From the NCBI GenBank assembly GCA_937921835.1, contig CAKZVG010000100.1, positions 1 to 5,900 of the forward strand: 5,900 nt of DNA, read 5' to 3'. Source of the DNA: an uncultured Bryobacteraceae bacterium (lineage in GTDB: Bacteria > Acidobacteriota > Terriglobia > Bryobacterales > Bryobacteraceae). Position numbers and translations under genes: made by a program. Positions 1 to 4,038 of the stretch are shown here, one piece after another. Below the pieces are notes generated by a model. That model did no database searches and was not told the origin of the DNA. It was given only the letters and a program-made list of their open reading frames with translations. Within the stretch, counting starts at the first letter, position 1. Each line of letters begins with the position of its first letter.

Positions 1-36
1 GCCGGCCGCGCCGCCGCCGCTTCCCCGCCCCCCTGA
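1..36 (+). CDS. Possible 3' end of an upstream gene (partial)
   Basis: Reading from base 1, the frame encodes eleven residues rich in Ala and Pro (AGRAAAASPPP) and stops at TGA 34-36. After that stop the composition becomes clearly more AT-rich, as expected where a gene ends and an intergenic region begins. Only eleven codons are visible and other frames cannot be excluded, so this may simply be non-coding GC-rich DNA. Known context: LTxxQ-type periplasmic genes often follow sigma-factor or anti-sigma genes, but nothing here shows which protein this would be. Confidence 0.25.
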   Translation, partial: AGRAAAASPPP

Positions 37-41
37 AACGT

Positions 42-74
42 GCTTCTTACAAACATTTACTCCGCCCACATACC
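42..74 (+). promoter_or_regulatory. Candidate promoter region of the Spy-like gene
   Basis: This AT-richer stretch lies between the putative upstream stop and the Shine-Dalgarno AGGAGG (105-110). CTTACA at 46-51 followed after 17 nt by CATACC at 69-74 gives a weak -35/-10 pair (4/6 and 3/6 matches to the sigma-70 consensus). The words GCTTC and TTACAAAC occur here (42-46 and 47-54) and again together at 640-654, ahead of the next gene. An ECF-type promoter is equally possible and I cannot identify one. Confidence 0.2.
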
Positions 75-119
75 TGCTTTACCGCCCGGCCTTAGTCTGA
101 GTACAGGAGGATTCCACAC

Positions 120-581
120 ATGTCCGCCAGAAAACGTTTCTTAATCGCCGGCGCCGCGCTCCTTGCGATCACCGCCTCCGCCGCTGCCGCGCAGAGTCCC
201 GGCGGAGGCCAGCGCTTTGCCGGGCAGGCCCGCGAGCGCTTGCGGACCTTCATCGCGGATTACCTCGATCTCACCGCCGAGCAGAAGGAGCAGGCCAACG
301 TCATCTTTGAGCGGGCCCGCGGCCAGGCCGAGCCAGTCCGGGCGCAACTCCAGTCCGGTCGCGAGGCGCTCCGCGACGCCGTCAAATCCGGTGCTCCCGA
401 CGCCGAGTTCCACCGCCTCGCCCAGGCTCAAGGTGAGGCGATCGGCCGCATGTCCGCCATCTATGCCAGGTCCTTCGCCGAGTTCTATCGCATCTTGACC
501 CCCGGGCAGAAGGAGAAGGCGGAAAAGCTCCACGCCCGTCTCGGGCAGCGCTTGAGCAAGCGCTCCGGCGGCCGGCCGTAG
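120..581 (+). CDS. Spy/CpxP-like periplasmic LTxxQ-motif protein
   Basis: This 153-residue protein looks exported. It has a basic N-terminus (MSARKR), a hydrophobic stretch at about 7-24 rich in Ala and Leu, and a likely signal-peptidase site near Ala24/Gln25. The mature part is almost entirely charged and helical, with two LTxxQ-type motifs, LTAEQ at 51-55 and LTPGQ at 126-130. That spacing is typical of the Spy/CpxP superfamily, whose members are small helical periplasmic chaperones or envelope-stress and metal sensors. The start is supported by a perfect AGGAGG at 105-110, nine bases before ATG. It contains no cysteine and no obvious His-rich metal site, so a metal-sensing role is not shown directly. 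It appears monocistronic, because a strong hairpin follows the stop. Family assignment is fairly safe; the client or signal is unknown. Confidence 0.8.
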   Translation: MSARKRFLIAGAALLAITASAAAAQSPGGGQRFAGQARERLRTFIADYLDLTAEQKEQANVIFERARGQAEPVRAQLQSGREALRDAVKSGAPDAEFHRLAQAQGEAIGRMSAIYARSFAEFYRILTPGQKEKAEKLHARLGQRLSKRSGGRP

Positions 582-594
582 GCCTGACGCAAGT

Positions 595-622
595 GGGAGC
601 CGGTAGCCCTATCCCGGCTCCC
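595..622 (+). terminator. GC-rich hairpin after the Spy-like gene, probable terminator
   Basis: A perfect 9-bp inverted repeat, GGGAGCCGG (595-603) and CCGGCTCCC (614-622), encloses a 10-nt loop and begins 14 bases after the stop codon. It is stable enough to act as a terminator stem, but no T-run follows directly. It may therefore be a weak intrinsic terminator, a 3'-end stabiliser, or a Rho-assisted stop. Confidence 0.5.
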
Positions 623-650
623 CGCCCTAGGCGGGTAAAGCTTCCTTTAC
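621..650 (+). other. Two further tandem hairpins
   Basis: CCCGCC (621-626) pairs with GGCGGG (630-635) across a 3-nt loop. GTAAAG (635-640) pairs with CTTTAC (645-650) across CTTC. The first shares bases 621-622 with the upstream 9-bp hairpin, so those two structures compete, and the two here share base 635. The second ends in a pyrimidine-rich CTTCCTTT that could serve as a partial U-tract for the cluster. Confidence 0.4.
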
Positions 651-654
651 AAAC

Positions 655-684
655 TTGAGAGAAGATCTCGCTCTTTTCTGAAAT
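655..684 (+). promoter_or_regulatory. Candidate sigma-70 promoter for the first zinc-ribbon gene
   Basis: TTGAGA at 655-660 (5/6 to the -35 consensus) is separated by 18 nt from TGAAAT at 679-684 (4/6 to the -10 consensus). This would start transcription near 691 and give a leader of about 45 nt before the ATG at 736. The region is visibly more AT-rich than the flanking genes. The pair is plausible but unproven. Confidence 0.35.
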
Positions 685-735
685 CCTTTTTCCCGTTCCA
701 TGCGTCTCATGGGTTGAATGAAGGAGGGCAGGGAA

Positions 736-927
736 ATGAAGGTTCTCACGAAATGCCCCGAGCCGGTGAAGCGGGGCGCTGTCTATTGCCCCATTTGCAC
801 TCATACCGTGGAAGCGGAAGTTGTCACGGTGAAGAAAGCCACTTTTGTCCGGCCCGGTCAGAAGTGCGCCCGCTGCCACGCCTCGCTGGATGCCGGCTAC
901 GTGCTCCACTTGGCGCAAGCGGCCTAG
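736..927 (+). CDS. Small two-CxxC zinc-ribbon-like protein
   Basis: I do not recognise a named family. The product is 63 residues with two knuckles, CPIC at 18-21 and CARC at 44-47. The 22-residue spacing between them suits a single four-cysteine zinc ribbon, with a beta-rich middle (TVEAEVVTVKKATFV) and a short C-terminal tail. An extra Cys7 and His23 and His48 lie near the knuckles. The start at 736 is preferred over the in-frame ATG at 718 because AGGAGG at 722-727 sits eight bases before 736 and would lie inside the longer reading frame. There is no signal peptide, so it is probably cytosolic. The second small CxxC gene follows 84 bases downstream on the same strand. Nucleic-acid or protein binding is the usual role of such ribbons; the target is unknown. 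The regular codon pattern and good ribosome site argue that it is real. Confidence 0.7.
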   Translation: MKVLTKCPEPVKRGAVYCPICTHTVEAEVVTVKKATFVRPGQKCARCHASLDAGYVLHLAQAA

Positions 928-955
928 TACTTCCGATCCTCCGTGTGCCGCCCTA

Positions 956-1000
956 TGACGCTTCCAGAGCGCCGCAAAACGGGTTATAGTGGAAGCGTCA
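956..1000. promoter_or_regulatory. 11-bp perfect inverted repeat, candidate operator or mRNA hairpin
   Basis: TGACGCTTCCA (956-966) and TGGAAGCGTCA (990-1000) are perfect inverted copies separated by 23 bases. The last base of the right arm (1000) is also the first base of the AGGA Shine-Dalgarno of the following gene. A -10-like TATAGT (985-990) lies in the loop and its final T is the first base of the right arm. The arrangement fits an operator flanking a promoter. If the upstream gene is read through, it fits instead a hairpin next to the ribosome site. There is no T-tract, which argues against a simple terminator. Confidence 0.55.
962..990 (+). promoter_or_regulatory. Candidate promoter of the second zinc-ribbon gene
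   Basis: TATAGT (985-990) matches the -10 consensus at 5 of 6 positions. The hexamer 17 bp upstream, TTCCAG (962-967), is a poor -35, as expected of an activator-dependent promoter. Transcription would start at about 997, giving a leader of only about 15 nt before the ATG at 1012. The -35 hexamer overlaps the left arm of the inverted repeat, so a protein bound to the repeat would directly affect polymerase. Confidence 0.35.
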
Positions 1001-1011
1001 GGAATCAGTTC

Positions 1012-1233
1012 ATGAAACGCAAAACGGGGTCGAATGACCCGGTGGTCCCGAAGGCTATCCTCGAACAGGCCCGCAAAGCAGTTGAGTCGGATCGCATTCC
1101 CCGCCGGGCCGCCTGCGTGGTGTGCGGCTCCGAATGCGCGCCGAATTCCACCGAGCAACTCTGCTGGGTGTGCCGGCGCCTCAAGATCAGCGCCTGGCGC
1201 GAATCTGACACCCAGGCTTCGGCTCAGGAATAG
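1012..1233 (+). CDS. Small zinc-ribbon-like protein with CxxC...CWVC
   Basis: The product is 73 residues with no family I can name. A basic N-terminal helix (about 13-32, including AILEQARKAVESDR) is followed by CVVC at 35-38, an extra Cys42, then CWVC at 51-54 and the tail RRLKISAW. The two CxxC pairs, 12 residues apart, should bind one zinc ion. The Arg/Lys-rich surroundings would suit RNA, DNA or ribosome contact. The reading frame is open back to a GTG at 943, but ATG 1012 is chosen because AGGA at 1000-1003 lies eight bases before it, and the longer version would run through the inverted repeat and candidate promoter. The gene overlaps the convergent dehydrogenase gene by 10 bp at its 3' end (1224-1233). 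It shares the double-CxxC plan with the gene at 736 but no other clear similarity. Confidence 0.65.
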   Translation: MKRKTGSNDPVVPKAILEQARKAVESDRIPRRAACVVCGSECAPNSTEQLCWVCRRLKISAWRESDTQASAQE

Positions 1234-2180
1234 ATCGCAAGTTCCCTCTGCCAGCCTTCCTCGATGGCTCTCTCGTAGATGTAGCCCGCTGCCGCGACAT
1301 CCTGCACCCCTAAACCGGTTGACTTGAATACGGTCAGGCCGCCGGGCAGCCGCCAGCCCTCTACGATGTCCTGCAACTCCTTCAACCTCGGCTGGTTCCA
1401 ATCCGATTCTTCCAGCCCAAGCAGCAGGTCCCCGGCCTCGATCCTGGCCTGCTCAATGGAATCCACAACAATCACCTCCGCCCGCTTCAGCAGCCGCGCC
1501 GGCAATTCCCGGCGCGCCGGTTGATTCGATCCCACCGCGTTCACGTGCGCGTCCGCCCGGACCCACTCCTCTTCAATCACCGGGTCCTTGGCATAGGTCG
1601 CGGTCACCACGATGCCGGCCTCGCGCACCGCCGCCTCGGCCGTGTCCGCCGCCTCGACCGGCACTCCCAGCCGCCGGGACATTTCCTCCGCGAACCGCGA
1701 CCGCTTCTCCGCCGAGCGGCTCCACACCCGCGCCCGGCTTAGCTTCCGCACCGCCGCCACCGCCTCCAACTGGCTTCGCGCCTGGAAACCCGAACCGATC
1801 ACCGCCGCCGTGTCCGCCTCTTCCGGCGCCAGCAGGTCCGTAGCCAGCCCGGTCACCGCCCCGGTCCGGATCTGCCCAAGATGGTTTGCCTCCAGAACCG
1901 CCAGCGGCGCCGCCGTCGCGGCCTCGTAGAGCAACACCAGGAAGTGCGCCCCATGCCGCGGGTGCGTGGCGTACACCTTGGTCCCGAAGTAGCCGCCGTA
2001 AGCCCCGGCTAGCGCGTGCAGCATCGAGCCCGAGGCCAGCGCCAGCCGGCGTCTCGGCTGGTTTTGCGCCTCGCCTCTCGCTAACGCCGTGAATACCCTC
2101 CGCATCAGACCGATCGCGGCATCCATCGGCAGCAGCCGCCGCACGTCGGCTTCGGTGAAGAACTTGACCATACCCACCAT
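1224..2180 (-). CDS. Ornithine cyclodeaminase/mu-crystallin family NAD(P)-dependent enzyme
   Basis: The 318-residue protein matches the usual length of this family. Visible signatures are GTKVY (66-70, with the conserved Lys68), the substrate-side RTGA (105-108), the Rossmann dinucleotide loop GSGFQA (129-134), HVNAVGSN (212-219), Asp240 and the C-terminal STGLGVQDVAAA (287-298). Members include ornithine cyclodeaminase, alanine dehydrogenase and imine/ketimine reductases. The position equivalent to the catalytic Asp of true ornithine cyclodeaminase (in HINAVGGD) is Asn219 here, so the literal ornithine-to-proline reaction is unlikely. An imine-reductase or amino-acid-dehydrogenase role is more plausible, but the substrate cannot be read from sequence. 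The start at 2180 is chosen for GGAGG at 2191-2187, six bases upstream; a longer in-frame start at 2279 would overlap fabI and has no such support. It lies 70 bp downstream of fabI on the same strand and may be co-transcribed. Confidence 0.85.
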   Translation of the reverse strand: MVGMVKFFTEADVRRLLPMDAAIGLMRRVFTALARGEAQNQPRRRLALASGSMLHALAGAYGGYFGTKVYATHPRHGAHFLVLLYEAATAAPLAVLEANHLGQIRTGAVTGLATDLLAPEEADTAAVIGSGFQARSQLEAVAAVRKLSRARVWSRSAEKRSRFAEEMSRRLGVPVEAADTAEAAVREAGIVVTATYAKDPVIEEEWVRADAHVNAVGSNQPARRELPARLLKRAEVIVVDSIEQARIEAGDLLLGLEESDWNQPRLKELQDIVEGWRLPGGLTVFKSTGLGVQDVAAAGYIYERAIEEGWQRELAIYS

Positions 2181-2186
2181 TTTGAG

Positions 2187-2209
2187 CCTCCGCCGGGCGC
2201 CTCCCGGAG
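2187..2209 (-). promoter_or_regulatory. Ribosome binding site inside a short inverted repeat
   Basis: Read on the minus strand, GGAGG (2191-2187) is the Shine-Dalgarno of the dehydrogenase gene and fixes its start at 2180. It overlaps a 5-bp inverted repeat (CTCCG at 2209-2205 with CGGAG at 2192-2188). An alternative pairing (CCGGG with CCCGG) is possible inside it. The ribosome site could therefore be masked in mRNA until translation or melting opens it. Confidence 0.4.
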
Positions 2210-2219
2210 AACACCCCCC

Positions 2220-2237
2220 GGATCGGCCCGCCGATCC
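2220..2237 (-). terminator. Hairpin between fabI and the dehydrogenase gene
   Basis: A perfect 7-bp stem (GGATCGG 2220-2226 with CCGATCC 2231-2237) encloses a 4-nt loop and can extend through a one-base bulge into CCGG/CCGG. It lies 13 bases after the fabI stop codon (minus strand). It is very GC-rich but has no T-tract, so it could be an attenuating or processing hairpin rather than a full stop. Confidence 0.35.
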
Positions 2238-2250
2238 CGGCCCGGCCGGG

Positions 2251-3018
2251 CTACATCCCCAGCAACTGGAAGCCGGCATCGACGAACAGGATGTTGCCGG
2301 TCACCCCGCGTCCGAGCTCGCTCGCCAGGAACACCGCCGTGTCGGCCACTTCCCCCGGCTCGGTATTGCGGCGCAGCGGAGCGCGTTCGGCGACACCCTC
2401 AAGCATCTTCGAGAAATCCTTGATGCCGCGCGCCGACGCCGTCTTCACCGGACCGGCGGAGATGGCGTTCACCCGCACCCCCTGCGGGCCCAGTTCGTTC
2501 GCCAGATAACGCACCGAAGCCTCCAGAGCCGCCTTGGCCACGCCCATCACGTTGTAGTTGGGCACCACGCGGATTGATCCCAGGTAGGTCAGCGTGGTCA
2601 GCGACCCGCCTCCGGACATCAGCGGAACCAGCGCGCGCGCCACCGCCACCAGCGAGGAGGCGCTGACCTCCTGCGCCACCAAATAGCCGGAACGCGACGT
2701 CTCCAGGAACGGGCGGCTCAAATCCTCGCGCTGGGCGAAGGCGATGCTGTGGACGATCGCGTCCAGCCCGCCGCCGGCGGCGCGCAAGTCCGCCGCCAGC
2801 CGCTCGAGTTCGCTGTCCTGGGTGACATCGCAGGAAAGCACCAGTGCGCCAAGCTCCCTGCCGAGTTCCCGGACCACCTCCCGCTGGCGGTCGCCCTGGT
2901 AGGTCAGCGCCAGCCGCGCACCTTCCCGGTGGAACGCCTGAGCGATCGCCCAAGCCAGGCTCCAACGGTTGGCAACCCCAAGAATCAAAGCGGTTTTCCC
3001 CTCGAGCAAGTTGGCCAT
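2251..3018 (-). CDS. fabI: Enoyl-[acyl-carrier-protein] reductase (NADH), FabI
   Basis: FabI catalyses the last, NAD(P)H-dependent reduction of trans-2-enoyl-ACP in each round of type II fatty-acid elongation, in the cytosol as a tetramer. The 255-residue protein aligns over its full length with the family (about 260 residues). It shows the cofactor loop GVANRWSLAWAIA (14-26), TYQ (39-41), CDV (63-65), HSIAFA (90-95), and the catalytic pair Tyr145 and Tyr155 in TYLGSIRVVPNYNVMG, with Lys162. RVNAISAGPVKTASARGI (182-199) and TGNILFVDAGF (240-250) complete the Rossmann fold. Ala93 stands where E. coli has Gly93, as in many other FabI proteins, so it is not evidence of triclosan resistance. The ATG at 3018 has only a weak GCGGG upstream. 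It is separate from any visible fatty-acid cluster. It is transcribed away from the metallopeptidase-like gene and toward the dehydrogenase gene. Confidence 0.95.
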   Translation of the reverse strand: MANLLEGKTALILGVANRWSLAWAIAQAFHREGARLALTYQGDRQREVVRELGRELGALVLSCDVTQDSELERLAADLRAAGGGLDAIVHSIAFAQREDLSRPFLETSRSGYLVAQEVSASSLVAVARALVPLMSGGGSLTTLTYLGSIRVVPNYNVMGVAKAALEASVRYLANELGPQGVRVNAISAGPVKTASARGIKDFSKMLEGVAERAPLRRNTEPGEVADTAVFLASELGRGVTGNILFVDAGFQLLGM

Positions 3019-3071
3019 GAACCCGCTATTGTACCCCAGGCCACTCTGCCGGATTCCTCCTTCCGGCTACG

Positions 3072-3117
3072 GTAAATTCCTGGTTATTTTACAATGACAA
3101 ATCTGTTACTATTTCTA
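3072..3117. promoter_or_regulatory. AT-rich divergent promoter island
   Basis: Only 12 of 46 bases are G or C here, in sharp contrast to both sides. Rightward, TGT followed by TACTAT (TACTAT at 3107-3112) is an extended -10 element (4/6 plus TGn). It would start transcription near 3119, about 134 nt before the GTG at 3253. Leftward, the minus strand reads TAAAAT at 3091-3086 (5/6 match to -10), giving a start near 3079 and a leader of about 60 nt for fabI. Neither has a good -35 at normal spacing. A second minus-strand TACAAT at 3033-3028 would give an almost leaderless fabI transcript. Confidence 0.5.
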
Positions 3118-3148
3118 CGGCGCTCGTGGCGCGGTTTGGCATCCGGAC

Positions 3149-3210
3149 CGCTCCCTGGCGCGGAACCCGGTGCATTCGGCGCCTTGCCGGGCCGCGGTCT
3201 CCAGGGAGCG
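3149..3210 (+). ncRNA. Long structured stem-loop in the 5' leader
   Basis: Three collinear paired segments stack into one hairpin. CGCTCCCTGG (3149-3158) pairs with CCAGGGAGCG (3201-3210), a perfect 10 bp. CGCGG (3159-3163) pairs with CCGCG (3192-3196). CCCGG (3166-3170) pairs with CCGGG (3187-3191). The interruptions are a 4-nt bulge at 3197-3200 and an AA bulge at 3164-3165, and the apical loop is 16 nt (3171-3186). It lies between the candidate promoter and the preferred GTG start. It could be a regulatory leader, a processed small RNA or an mRNA stabiliser. I match it to no known riboswitch. Confidence 0.45.
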
Positions 3211-3252
3211 CCTGCTGATGGTTCGCCCACGGCGCTTGGCGGAGTGATTCGG

Positions 3253-3909
3253 GTGAGGGTACGGACAAGCCTTGGATCGCTGAGCTTCGCGTTGCTGTTG
3301 GCGCCCTGCGGCGCGCGCCCGGACGGGCCGCCCATCCAGACTCTCGCGATCGTCACCGAGTTCGAGCACCCGCCCACCCGTGCTGTCCGCGACGCGCTGC
3401 GCCGCGAGACCGCGGTCCTTTTCCGTTTACGCCGCCTGCGCATCGTCTGGGAGGAACTCGCCCAAGCCGTGCAGGGCAGCGTCCATGAACGCATGGTGGT
3501 GGTGCGCTTCCGCGGGCACTGCCGGGCCGGGACGCCGGAAAAGCCCATTAGGTTCGAAGCGCCGCTGGCCTTCACGCACGTCACCAACGGCATCGTGTTG
3601 CCGTTCGCGGAGGTCGATTGCGCCCGTGTGCGGCACTCGGTGGCGCGCGCCCTGGCGGCCGCCCCCGGGCCGGAACTCGAGGCCGCCCTCGGCCGCGCCC
3701 TGGCGCGGGTTGCCGCCCATGAGATCTTTCACATGCTCACCGGCTCCCTACAGCACGGTTCCCGTGGACTGGCGAAGTCCCATCTGGCCGCAAGCGAGTT
3801 GACCGGCGCGGACTTCGGCTTCGACCCCGTTGACTTGGCCCGGCTGCGCCAGATCCTATTCGGCCGGCAACTCGCGCTGGCCGCCGCCTCCGGTGCTCCG
3901 GCGCCCTGA
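3253..3909 (+). CDS. Exported HExxH zinc-metallopeptidase-like protein
   Basis: Read from GTG 3253, the product is 218 residues. The N-terminus has Arg residues followed by a hydrophobic run LGSLSFALLLAPCGA (7-21), which resembles a signal peptide. Cys19 is preceded by LAP, a poor lipobox, so a lipoprotein is doubtful. Near the C-terminus lies HEIFH (156-160), a zincin motif with two His ligands and a catalytic Glu. His168 and the GLAKSHL tail follow, so HExxH-x7-H is a likely ligand set, although it does not match the metzincin spacing. No named family is recognised. GTG 3253 is preferred because GGAG (3241-3244) lies eight bases before it. The alternative ATG at 3094 lacks a ribosome site, sits in the AT-rich promoter island, and would translate the stem-loop. 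Substrate unknown; export inferred. Confidence 0.65.
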   Translation: MRVRTSLGSLSFALLLAPCGARPDGPPIQTLAIVTEFEHPPTRAVRDALRRETAVLFRLRRLRIVWEELAQAVQGSVHERMVVVRFRGHCRAGTPEKPIRFEAPLAFTHVTNGIVLPFAEVDCARVRHSVARALAAAPGPELEAALGRALARVAAHEIFHMLTGSLQHGSRGLAKSHLAASELTGADFGFDPVDLARLRQILFGRQLALAAASGAPAP

Positions 3910-3996
3910 CAATCCCCCGCCGCCCGTCCCACCCCGCCCCGCCGGCCCAATCCCCGCCGCAAATGTCCTCCTCTCGCCGCACAATCCCCCGCCGCC
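3910..3996. repeat. Three spaced copies of CAATCCCC(C)GCCGC
   Basis: CAATCCCCCGCCGCC occurs at 3910-3924 and again at 3982-3996. A one-base-shorter form, CAATCCCCGCCGC, lies at 3948-3960. The starts are 38 and 34 bases apart. The outer copies continue into related sequence (roughly GTyCC, then ACC and GCCCC), so the degenerate unit may be about 30 bp. The repeats fill the spacer between the metallopeptidase-like gene and msrA; copy 1 begins at the last base after the TGA stop. Low-complexity drift in C-rich DNA is the alternative explanation. Confidence 0.5.
3914..3955 (-). other. G-quadruplex motif on the minus strand
   Basis: Seven runs of at least three C on the plus strand lie within 42 bases, at 3914-3918, 3923-3925, 3928-3930, 3932-3935, 3937-3940, 3946-3948 and 3952-3955. 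Spacers are 4, 2, 1, 1, 5 and 3 nt. The complementary strand therefore carries far more than the four G-runs needed for an intramolecular quadruplex with short loops. The G-rich strand is the template for the rightward genes, so the structure could slow polymerase between them. Confidence 0.5.
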
Positions 3997-4000
3997 GGTT

Positions 4001-4021
4001 CCGCACCGCCCCCGAGTGCGG
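4001..4021 (+). other. Hairpin just upstream of the msrA ribosome site
   Basis: CCGCAC (4001-4006) and GTGCGG (4016-4021) form a perfect 6-bp stem with a 9-nt loop, ending four bases before the AAGGGAG Shine-Dalgarno at 4025-4031. It could mark the end of the upstream transcript or sit in the msrA leader. There is no T-tract. Confidence 0.35.
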
Positions 4022-4038
4022 TACAAGGGAGTATGGGA

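Noticed and set aside
943..1011. GTG start at 943 for the second zinc-ribbon protein
   Set aside because: It would translate the inverted repeat and candidate -10 and has no Shine-Dalgarno, whereas ATG 1012 has one at good spacing.
382..1401. A 339-codon open frame on the minus strand
   Set aside because: It is antisense to three supported plus-strand genes, is Arg/Gly/Ala-rich without domain motifs, and crosses their intergenic hairpins. It is a GC-bias shadow.
1573..2214. A 213-codon Gly-rich frame on the minus strand
   Set aside because: It is a shifted reading of the dehydrogenase gene, whose Rossmann and family motifs are intact in the chosen frame.
2181..2279. Upstream extension of the dehydrogenase to an ATG at 2279
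   Set aside because: It would overlap fabI, adds a Pro/Gly/Ser-rich segment not typical of the family, and ignores the well-placed GGAGG at 2191-2187.
2728..2760. Ala93 in FabI as a triclosan-resistance change
   Set aside because: Ala at the position of E. coli Gly93 is common in normal FabI proteins, so it is not a sign of acquired resistance.
3094..3252. N-terminal extension of the HEIFH protein to the ATG at 3094
   Set aside because: There is no ribosome site, the start lies in the AT-rich promoter island, the extension encodes Gly/Pro/Ala-rich sequence across a stem-loop, and it would bury the signal-like segment in the middle of the protein.
3910..3996. CRISPR-like array
   Set aside because: Only three imperfect short C-rich copies with unequal spacers and no cas genes nearby.
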